From: Crocinitomicaceae bacterium
GTDB lineage: Bacteria; Bacteroidota; Bacteroidia; Flavobacteriales_D; Crocinitomicaceae
Assembly: GCA_030830385.1 (NCBI GenBank)
Contig: JAURNA010000348.1
Location: forward strand, 1 to 9,356
DNA length: 9,356 nucleotides
Direction of reading: 5' to 3'
Below are positions 1 through 5,557 of the stretch, in pieces (within the stretch, counting starts at the first letter, position 1; the number at the start of each line of letters is the position of its first letter). The position numbers were made by a program, and so were the translations under genes. The notes under the pieces are model-generated. The model was not told the DNA's origin and searched no databases. It worked only from the letters and a program-made list of their open reading frames with translations.

Positions 1-569
1 CATACGAACAACTCTTGCGGACTAACCCAAATTTGTTCGAAAAAGTTTTGTTAATCATCAATGTTATTCCTTCGCGTGAAGAAATAAATAAGTATGCCGA
101 ACGTAAAACGATAATTGAAGAATATATAAGCCGAATAAACGGTTTTTTTGGTAATTTTTTGTGGCAACCAATTGTCTATCAATATCAACATCTTTCGTTT
201 AACGAATTGATTACTTGTTATACTGCCTGCGACATTGCTTTGATAACGCCTTTGCGTGATGGAATGAATTTAATAGCAAAAGAATTTATCGCCTCACGAA
301 AAGACAAGCGTGGCTGTTTAGTATTGAGTGAATTTGCAGGTTCGGCAGACGGGTTGAAAAATGCACTATTAGTAAATCCAAACGATACAAATAAAATGCA
401 ATCTGCCATTTTAAGAGCATTTAAAATGAAACCGAACGAGCAAGAAGCAAGAATGACAGAAATGCAAGAGTATTTAATGCAACAAGATGTTTGTACTTGG
501 TCAAAAAATTACATACAAGATATGGAGCAATTAAAGTATAAAAGTATGTTTACACCAAATGACCTTTGA
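1..569 (+). CDS. otsA: Trehalose-6-phosphate synthase (GT20), C-terminal part, cut by the window's left edge
   Basis: Transfers glucose from a nucleotide-glucose donor to glucose-6-phosphate, giving trehalose-6-phosphate in the cytoplasm. The frame is open from base 3 (Tyr-Glu-Gln-Leu-Leu), so the TTG at 15 is not the start and the N-terminal half lies outside the window. The visible part is the donor-binding Rossmann half of a GT-B enzyme. It shows 'PSREE' then a Tyr (family PSR..Y), 'RINGFFG', the signature PLRDGMNLIAKE (bases 249-284) with the conserved Asp and Glu of the donor site, 'LSEFAGSA', and 'LLVNPND', in the usual GT20 order, ending with a normal C-terminus containing a Trp. The stop overlaps the start of otsB by 11 bp, which implies translational coupling and one operon. 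Base composition is AT-rich compared with everything right of about 1.5 kb. Family assignment is very secure; the donor nucleotide cannot be told from the fragment. Confidence 0.95.
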   Translation, partial: YEQLLRTNPNLFEKVLLIINVIPSREEINKYAERKTIIEEYISRINGFFGNFLWQPIVYQYQHLSFNELITCYTACDIALITPLRDGMNLIAKEFIASRKDKRGCLVLSEFAGSADGLKNALLVNPNDTNKMQSAILRAFKMKPNEQEARMTEMQEYLMQQDVCTWSKNYIQDMEQLKYKSMFTPNDL

Positions 570-1344
570 AGATAAAATTCACATTATAGAAGCATATCAA
601 GCGAGTTCTAAACGTTTGATTCTTTTGGACTATGATGGAACGTTAATTGGTTTTTACGACAAACCCCAAGACGCAATTCCTGGCGATAGAATTAAAAATT
701 TACTTTCTAAGTTGGCAGAAAACCCGTACAACAAAGTTGTAATCATCAGCGGACGAGATGCAAAAACCTTAGCCAAGTGGTTTGGACACCTTAATATCGA
801 CATTGCAGCCGAACACGGACTTAAATACAAAACATCAACTAACGAAAATTGGTTTAACTTGAGCAACAGCCAGCCTTTATGGAAAGATAAAGTTCTTGAA
901 CTAGCCAAACGCTATGCAAATGACGTTGTAGGTTCGTTTGTAGAAGAAAAAGAGCATACTATCGCTTGGCATTACAGAACAGTCGAAGACACAAATATTG
1001 AAGAACACAAAACAAATCTTTCTAAAGAATTACTATGGCTTAATCAAGAAAAAGAATTTGACATCCTGCTTGGTAATAAAGTATTGGAAGTAAAAAGCAA
1101 CAATGGAAACAAAGGAACATTTGTTTCATCCCTTTTATTAAAAGAATATTTTGACTTTGTACTTTGCATTGGCGATGATGTAACAGACGAAGATATGTTT
1201 GCTATTTTACAAGAAGAACATCATTACTCGATTAAAGTAGGACTTGTTCCAACTTGCGCTAAGTATAATTTACTAAACATAAATGTTGTACTGTCATTTT
1301 TAGAACAGTTGAGCATATTGGACACTCTCCCTCTAAGTGTGTAA
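559..1344 (+). CDS. otsB: Trehalose-6-phosphate phosphatase (HAD superfamily), C-terminus rewritten by an IS end
   Basis: Dephosphorylates trehalose-6-phosphate to trehalose, the step after OtsA. HAD motifs are complete: DYDGTL at 24-29 (nucleophile D24, acid/base D26), SGRD at 64-67, AEHG at 84-87 in the cap region, a motif-III Lys in NKG at 184-186 (K185), and GDDVTDEDMF at 205-214 for Mg2+. Its 261 residues fit the family. The ATG at 559 lies inside the end of otsA (11 bp overlap) and has no evident Shine-Dalgarno site. The last seven residues (DTLPLSV, 255-261) and the TAA stop are encoded by what appears to be the terminal repeat of an IS256-type element starting near 1320. The native tail was therefore probably cut just after 'SFLEQLSIL'. 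That lies past all catalytic motifs, so the enzyme is likely still active. Confidence 0.94.
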   Translation: MTFEDKIHIIEAYQASSKRLILLDYDGTLIGFYDKPQDAIPGDRIKNLLSKLAENPYNKVVIISGRDAKTLAKWFGHLNIDIAAEHGLKYKTSTNENWFNLSNSQPLWKDKVLELAKRYANDVVGSFVEEKEHTIAWHYRTVEDTNIEEHKTNLSKELLWLNQEKEFDILLGNKVLEVKSNNGNKGTFVSSLLLKEYFDFVLCIGDDVTDEDMFAILQEEHHYSIKVGLVPTCAKYNLLNINVVLSFLEQLSILDTLPLSV

Positions 1345-1346
1345 AG
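1320..1346 (+). repeat. Left terminal repeat of an IS256-family element
   Basis: The stretch starts GGACACTC and ends AAGTGTGTAAAG. IS256-family terminal repeats characteristically end inward with TGTGTAAA (as in IS256 itself, TAATTGTGTAAAAG), and the length of about 26-27 bp fits. A transposase-like ATG follows 38 bp further in, the expected layout for the left end. It overlaps the final codons of otsB and contributes its stop codon. No matching right end or target duplication is present in the window. The match is from memory of the family, not from a search. Confidence 0.62.
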
Positions 1347-1500
1347 TGAGTGTTTTGTTAGATTAAGATTTAACAAAAAAATCATGAGACAACTCGACTT
1401 TATACAAGAGTAAATTACGAAAATTTTGACTGAAGTTACATCCGGTCAAGAAGGCATGCAGAAAGTGATGGAACTGTCGCTGGAAGCGATTCGTGAACAA
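1321..1500 (+). mobile_element. Truncated IS256-type insertion sequence, left end only
   Basis: The remnant consists of a terminal repeat, a short AT-rich leader, and the first part of a mutator-type transposase frame. The right boundary is uncertain (somewhere about 1490-1530), where recognisable transposase sequence stops. The rest of the element, about 1 kb including the DDE catalytic core and the right inverted repeat, is missing, so it cannot move by itself. It sits exactly where base composition changes from AT-rich (otsAB) to higher G+C, which suggests an IS-mediated rearrangement or deletion, or an assembly join on a repeat. Confidence 0.6.
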
Positions 1501-1530
1501 CCATGTGGAATGTTACGGCAGACCGGCTAG
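1384..1530 (+). pseudogene. Broken N-terminal fragment of an IS256 (mutator)-type transposase
   Basis: From the ATG at 1384 the frame reads MRQLDFIQE, then TAA at 1411-1413, then continues open as ITKILTEVTSGQEG and MQKVMELSLEAI before ending at TAG 1528-1530. This resembles the N-terminus of IS256-group transposases of Bacteroidota as I remember them, where a 'SGQEGMQKVMELSLEAI' type stretch is usually followed by 'MKAER'. Here that continuation is absent or deleted ('AIREQ...'), so similarity fades after about 1490. An internal stop plus loss of more than 300 downstream codons makes this a dead fragment. The family call rests on the N-terminal motif plus the adjacent terminal repeat; no catalytic residue is present to confirm it. 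Confidence 0.6.
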
Positions 1531-1614
1531 TGCTTCCCACTCTCCTGTGAAATCCCGCCTTTCAATCGTCTTAAATCTGTATCGGGAAGCCTGCATACGA
1601 TGTTGATGCTCCAT
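1513..1614 (-). other. Possible small ORF (33 codons) in frame with, and downstream of, the glycosyltransferase stop
   Basis: On the minus strand an ATG at 1614 opens 33 codons ending in TAA (1515-1513). The peptide is charged (contains RYRFKTIERRDF and GEWEALAGLP). The same frame is open all the way back to the TGA stop of the glycosyltransferase at 1653-1651, giving 45 codons without a stop. A second ATG at 1596 has GGAG about 12 bp upstream. I do not recognise the peptide. It could be the 5' stump of a gene truncated at the IS junction, a read-through tail, or chance. It overlaps the plus-strand IS remnant by 18 bp. Confidence 0.2.
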
Positions 1615-1650
1615 GGTATTAGAAGAATCATCCCACAGAAATGGAGAATC

Positions 1651-3183
1651 TCATTCTTCAAAATTGTGAAAGATCGTTCCTTTCCTGAATTGTGTAGTAT
1701 CTGAACTGTTGTTAATGTGAATCTCGTATCCTGCTATCATTAGTGAATCGAGTGTTTCACGATTAGGGGTTTTCAAGTACGCAGTGCAATCCGTATAATA
1801 CATCGCTTCAACGGGATATTGAGTATTGAAAAGAACCACTTTTTTGGGATCATCGAGTGTTTTACCAAATTTCTTAAGATCAGACGCCCACCCTTTTTCA
1901 TACTCATACGAGAGGTCGAACATCTTCAATCGTTCAATGGTATACCGAACGGGCAATGCGATCAGCAGAACAAGAACGGGAATACTGAGCCAGCGAATTT
2001 TGGATCGACGAAAGATGCGTCTGATGTATCTGGCAAAAAGTCCAATGGTTATGAAAATTGCGGGCGAGGTGAAAAGTAGGTAGCTCGGCATCTTCGTTTC
2101 TACTAAGGAGAAAAATACAACCGGAACGAGCACCCATGTAAGTAAGAACATGTAGGTGATTTTTCGCTTGCGGATGGCAATGATAATGAGCCAAAGGAGA
2201 GGAAGATATACGAGTTCCCCAAAACTGATACGCATCTCCTCAAGGTGAAAAAACGGCCCTCCTTCCCTACCTTCAACGGTTGTCGTTAAATGCTTGAAGT
2301 TCATCCCTTGCTCCCAACCAGCCTCTAGTGGGAAGTTCACATGAATATACATCTGCCAGGGTAACACGACGGTACTCATTACGAGGACCATGAGTAAACC
2401 ATTTAAGAGAATCTGTTTCGTGCCGGATCTTTGGCGTTTCATCTCTAACAACCACAACGGCAACACGATGAGTGCAGGAAGCCACTTCGTTAGAATGGCC
2501 AATCCTACAAAAGCACCGCATAGCAGATTTAACCAATGTTTTCCATTGCGTGCAGATTCGATCGCCAGGAATATAGCAATCGTAACGAACGAAAGATAGA
2601 GTGAATCAACATGATCGGTTGCTGTTCTTCCCGACACATTCTCCAGGATGAGTCCATTCACTGAAAATAAAAAGGCCGCATAGTACCCTACTCTTCTGCC
2701 GAATAGCCGGTATCCAATTCTATACGTGCAATATATACCGACCGTGGTAAGGAGAATTGACGGAATTCTCGTTACGAAATCTCCTGTGCCGAAGAGCTGA
2801 TATGTTCCTGAAATTAGCCACATGGCCATGGGCTGCTTATGCAACCAAATATGGTTATCCGTCCATACTCTGTAATCGTAATCCAAAATTGGATGCTCAT
2901 AGAGAACGGGATAAAGCATGTTACCCATCATGTTTTTTGCAACGAGGGCGTGATAGCGCTCATCCCAGGGGTGTAGGAATTGGTCGTAGGAGGCAAACAT
3001 GCGAAGAGCGAGGCCACCGACAACCAAGCATAAAATTGCCAGCGTATATTTTTTCTGTCGTATTGACCACAGACTCCCAACCAAGGCCATTACACCAACA
3101 ATGAGGGTCAGATAATAAATTGTTGCATTCAAGATTACTGGCGATGTTGGTACGTTCGCCCACAACTGGAGCGGTTTGGACAA
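1651..3183 (-). CDS. GT39/ArnT-like integral-membrane glycosyltransferase
   Basis: Polytopic inner-membrane protein of the GT-C fold (protein mannosyltransferase/ArnT superfamily, PMT_2-like). Such enzymes move a sugar from a polyprenyl-phosphate carrier to lipid, glycan or protein on the outer face of the membrane. Seen here: a first membrane span at about 20-38, the acidic first-loop motif WDERYH at 73-78 (D74/E75, catalytic position in the superfamily), HKQP at 115-118, 'TRIPS' at 138-142, TATDHVD at 187-193, about ten or more hydrophobic spans, 'ETKMPSYLLF' in the late membrane region, and a soluble C-terminal tail. 510 residues is normal. Acceptor and sugar are unknown. The start is doubtful: in this frame the first usable codon is TTG (3183-3181), while a better-placed ATG at 3187-3185, 10 bp after AGGA, is in another frame. 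It follows the DUF2807 gene by 79 bp on the same strand, probably one transcript. Confidence 0.85.
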   Translation of the reverse strand: MSKPLQLWANVPTSPVILNATIYYLTLIVGVMALVGSLWSIRQKKYTLAILCLVVGGLALRMFASYDQFLHPWDERYHALVAKNMMGNMLYPVLYEHPILDYDYRVWTDNHIWLHKQPMAMWLISGTYQLFGTGDFVTRIPSILLTTVGIYCTYRIGYRLFGRRVGYYAAFLFSVNGLILENVSGRTATDHVDSLYLSFVTIAIFLAIESARNGKHWLNLLCGAFVGLAILTKWLPALIVLPLWLLEMKRQRSGTKQILLNGLLMVLVMSTVVLPWQMYIHVNFPLEAGWEQGMNFKHLTTTVEGREGGPFFHLEEMRISFGELVYLPLLWLIIIAIRKRKITYMFLLTWVLVPVVFFSLVETKMPSYLLFTSPAIFITIGLFARYIRRIFRRSKIRWLSIPVLVLLIALPVRYTIERLKMFDLSYEYEKGWASDLKKFGKTLDDPKKVVLFNTQYPVEAMYYTDCTAYLKTPNRETLDSLMIAGYEIHINNSSDTTQFRKGTIFHNFEE

Positions 3184-3193
3184 ACATAAAGAG

Positions 3194-3201
3194 TTTTTCC
3201 T
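3194..3201 (-). promoter_or_regulatory. Probable Shine-Dalgarno site for the glycosyltransferase, pointing to an out-of-frame ATG
   Basis: On the minus strand AGGA (3201-3198) is followed after 10 bases by ATG (3187-3185) and after 14 bases by TTG (3183-3181). The ATG frame stops after 75 codons (2960). The TTG frame is the 510-residue enzyme. Removing one T of the TTT directly after the ATG would join them as Met-Leu-Ser-Lys-Pro. The site therefore decides whether translation starts at TTG or whether a one-base indel is present. Confidence 0.45.
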
Positions 3202-3262
3202 AAATCGAGAAATGTAAAATCCTCAGAACAACTGGCTCCCTGTCATTTGGTTGAAAAGTAGC

Positions 3263-4003
3263 TCAGTGGAATATGACTTCGCCTGAGGACGCTGTCCCAT
3301 TATGGTAGACTTCACCCGGATTGCCATAAACATGAATGTTCCCCTTGTTAGAAATTTTGTAGTGAAGTTCATCAGACACATGGATCGATATATCACCATG
3401 CGAGTCCTGTTCCACCTGGGCAAAAGAAGATTGTAGGTCAATGGCATCAACGCTCATAATAGCCGTGTTCCATATGTCCAAAGAGTCAACATTACCACGG
3501 AGGGTTAACATTCCCCCGGTAGGATGATGATTCCAGTAGTAGAACGATTCACAGTTCAGGTCAAGCATGGCCTCGTTTGCTTTGCTTTTCAAGACAATAC
3601 CAAATTGTCGGGTTGTGATGGGTGTTTTACAGCTAACGTTACAGGTTTCGTTCGCAACGACTTTTTGAATCGATGGATTGTGAATTTCAATGATAATTCT
3701 GTCTTTGGGATAAAGCCACCTGCCCTTTTTTGCATAGCCCATCGTGAGAACCGAGTCCGAAACATCAAATTCAACATTTGGAGCAAATCGTTCGGTGGTT
3801 TTAATGACAATAAACGGTATGGAGTCTTCAACAAGAATGACATCAAATGAATAATTCAATTGAACGGTATGAAATCCATCCACGTTTTCGGAAACGACAA
3901 CTGAATTACCTTTTTTGCAGGAAACAGAAGCAATTGCTACAACGATGAGTACTGTAGAAACGATAAGCCTTGTTGCGTTTGGTATGGATGATAGCGCGTT
4001 CAT
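3263..4003 (-). CDS. DUF2807 / GIN-domain lipoprotein (putative adhesin-type head domain)
   Basis: Exported protein of 246 residues. A hydrophobic signal segment (about 12-27) ends in Ser-Val-Ser-Cys29 followed by Lys-Lys, a lipobox that would leave Cys29 lipidated. The remainder fits the DUF2807 pattern: 'FHTVQLNYSFDVILVED' near the start, then repeated short beta strands, and the typical end 'LHYKISNKGNIHVYGNP'. The family is predicted to form a right-handed beta-solenoid; its role is not established ('putative auto-transporter adhesin head GIN' is a name, not a demonstrated function). The start ATG is well supported by AGGAG six bases upstream. It is first in a probable two-gene unit with the membrane glycosyltransferase. 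Several Cys remain in the mature part (CNVSC near 118-122), unusual for a surface beta-solenoid and possibly a disulfide. Confidence 0.85.
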   Translation of the reverse strand: MNALSSIPNATRLIVSTVLIVVAIASVSCKKGNSVVVSENVDGFHTVQLNYSFDVILVEDSIPFIVIKTTERFAPNVEFDVSDSVLTMGYAKKGRWLYPKDRIIIEIHNPSIQKVVANETCNVSCKTPITTRQFGIVLKSKANEAMLDLNCESFYYWNHHPTGGMLTLRGNVDSLDIWNTAIMSVDAIDLQSSFAQVEQDSHGDISIHVSDELHYKISNKGNIHVYGNPGEVYHNGTASSGEVIFH

Positions 4004-4009
4004 TCTTAT

Positions 4010-4014
4010 CTCCT
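4010..4014 (-). promoter_or_regulatory. Strong Shine-Dalgarno site (AGGAG) of the DUF2807 gene
   Basis: AGGAG lies six bases before the ATG at 4003, an optimal spacing. It stands out because most other starts in this window have no comparable site. Confidence 0.75.
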
Positions 4015-4130
4015 AAAAATACGACAAATCAGCTTACTACATTTCAATGGAATTGTACACTCAAGCTTACAAAGGCTGAATTCAAGTTACAAACGCAATT
4101 TCTGAGTCAAACCATAAACTCTCCGTCATA

Positions 4131-4174
4131 AACAATAGGGTTTTCAACATCAGATCTCTTCCGGGTCTATTGTT
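4131..4174. repeat. Inverted repeat AACAATAG / CTATTGTT
   Basis: Perfect 8 bp arms at 4131-4138 and 4167-4174 separated by 28 bp. No T-run follows, so it is not an obvious intrinsic terminator. The spacing is long for a hairpin and may instead reflect a pair of half-sites for a regulator, or chance in AT-rich DNA. Confidence 0.35.
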
Positions 4175-4408
4175 CATTTTGTCCTGAATACGACTAATGC
4201 ACTGACCATCAATTGTTTTAATATTGGTATTTTTAGCGATTTAACAGGGTAAAAAAGCTGATTTACTTCACAACAAGGAAGGGGATAAAACCTATATTCT
4301 TTTTTGTTGGGATAAACAGAAGCCCATCCAATCTAAAAATTGTGTGTATCACTTGAATGTAAGCAGTATATTAAAATCGATCAATTGGTATTGAACGCAA
4401 TCGCTGAT

Positions 4409-4432
4409 CATCCCGCACCAACAAGCGGGATG
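4409..4432. repeat. Perfect hairpin CATCCCGC / GCGGGATG
   Basis: Arms of 8 bp (4409-4416, 4425-4432) flank an 8-base loop ACCAACAA. The stem is GC-rich inside an AT-rich intergenic region and lies about 80 bp before the Na/Pi transporter start. No T-run follows on either strand, so it is unlikely to be a simple terminator. It may be a REP-like dispersed repeat or an RNA element in the 5' leader. Confidence 0.5.
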
Positions 4433-4513
4433 TATGTGACAACTATCAGGCGTTTTGCTGATACGATTCCTTGCTGAGACCGACATGCGAAGCTATTTTG
4501 GAAACACTGTAAT

Positions 4514-5485
4514 ATGAGCGACCAAATCATACATATCCTGCCCATGGTAATCGGAGGATTGGTCTTATTCCTTTATGCGATTTCTCAGCTCTCTGCCTTG
4601 CTTAATGAACGCTTTTCAGAACGGGCCAAAACAATCATAACAAAGTATACAACGAACATTTTTCTATCCATTCTAATCGGGAGTTTTGTGACAATCGTAC
4701 TGGATTCGTCCTCTGCTGTGATCATACTGACCATTGTGTTCATCAACGCCGGTTCCATCAGTTTCGGGAATGCCATAGGAATCATCATGGGAGCCAACAT
4801 TGGAACGACGATTTCGAGTCAAATCATAGCCCTCAACGTAGCACGGTTTTCGATCATTCCGTTACTTATCGGTCTGGTCCTGTTCATTTTGGCAAAACGG
4901 AAAAAACGCAAATCAACCGGACGAATCATATTGTATTTTGGGATGTTGTTCTTTGGTCTATTCTTGATGGAAGAGTCCGTATTGCCTCTCAAAGACAGCG
5001 ATATGTTCACGGAATGGATGAAATCCATTGATAAAAACCCCTTAAAGGGCTCAATGATCGGTGGGATCATTACGTTAGTAATCCAGTCATCGAGCGCAAC
5101 AGTTGGAATGGCAATCGTTTTGGGCAAACAACAGCTGATCTCAATAAAGGCGGGGATTTCTATCATGCTCGGTGCTGAATTGGGCACCTGCTCCGACACA
5201 CTCATTGCTTCTGTAAACGGCAGTCGTCAATCGGTCAAGGCAGCGCTATTTCATCTGATGTTTAATTTGGCTGGCATTCTGATTGCACTGGTGCTATTTG
5301 ACCCTTTTGTTAAATTTGTAGCGTGGATAACCCTCCGTGGAGACGTTGATAACCACATCGCGAATGCACACGTGATTTTCAGTGTTTTAGGCGTGCTGTT
5401 ATTTTTGCCCTTCGTTCGTATCTTCGAGCGATTCCTCAACTGGATGCTTCCTGACAAAAAGTTGATTGAAGAAACCGAAGCGTAA
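4514..5485 (+). CDS. Na/Pi-cotransporter family protein (SLC34/NptA-like), short form without PhoU domain
   Basis: Inner-membrane protein of 323 residues with two inverted-type repeats typical of Na+/phosphate cotransporters (PF02690). Repeat 1 has DSSSA at 64-68 and GANIGTT at 93-99. Repeat 2 has QSSSA at 191-195 and GAELGTCSDT at 220-229. The serine motifs line the phosphate/sodium site in SLC34 proteins. Two positions differ from the usual pattern: D64 replaces the Gln of QSSS in repeat 1, and E222 replaces the Asn of GANIGT in repeat 2. Many bacterial relatives carry a cytoplasmic PhoU-like C-terminal domain; here the protein ends soon after the last span with 'EETEA'. Start ATG 4514 gives a normal first span, with only a weak GGAAA upstream. 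It is convergent with the UspA gene. Phosphate is the default substrate, but the substitutions leave that open. Confidence 0.85.
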   Translation: MSDQIIHILPMVIGGLVLFLYAISQLSALLNERFSERAKTIITKYTTNIFLSILIGSFVTIVLDSSSAVIILTIVFINAGSISFGNAIGIIMGANIGTTISSQIIALNVARFSIIPLLIGLVLFILAKRKKRKSTGRIILYFGMLFFGLFLMEESVLPLKDSDMFTEWMKSIDKNPLKGSMIGGIITLVIQSSSATVGMAIVLGKQQLISIKAGISIMLGAELGTCSDTLIASVNGSRQSVKAALFHLMFNLAGILIALVLFDPFVKFVAWITLRGDVDNHIANAHVIFSVLGVLLFLPFVRIFERFLNWMLPDKKLIEETEA

Positions 5486-5557
5486 CGACAAAGGCCGGTG
5501 TACATGAAATTCACGGGAACAGCAACAAGCGCTCAGTACGTCAGAACCCGAAAATGA

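Larger units (their letters stand above)
4004..4513. other. 510 bp divergent intergenic region
   Basis: This lies between the start of the DUF2807 lipoprotein gene (leftward) and the start of the Na/Pi transporter gene (rightward), so promoters for both should be here. I see no convincing protein-coding frame and no tRNA-like structure. It contains two inverted repeats (4131-4174 and 4409-4432). I could not place promoters with confidence. Confidence 0.7.

Noticed and set aside
2757..3104. 115-codon plus-strand frame opposite the glycosyltransferase
   Set aside because: Fully inside a strongly supported gene on the other strand; the peptide is Arg/Cys/Pro-rich as typical of antisense shadows.
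2960..3187. 75-codon minus-strand frame starting at the ATG next to AGGA
   Set aside because: Overlaps the glycosyltransferase in another frame and has no family features; treated as evidence on the start site rather than as a gene.
3524..3850. 108-codon plus-strand frame opposite the DUF2807 gene
   Set aside because: Antisense shadow of a well-supported lipoprotein gene with a strong ribosome site.
4471..4500. Promoter-like TTG-N20-TATTTTG before the Na/Pi gene
   Set aside because: Only an approximate match to the Bacteroidota pattern TTTG / TAnnTTTG, and it would place the transcript start within about 10 bases of the ATG.
5486..5557. Bidirectional terminator between the convergent Na/Pi and UspA genes
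   Set aside because: No stable stem followed by a T-run on either strand; only a weak, non-complementary CGGG/CCCG arrangement.
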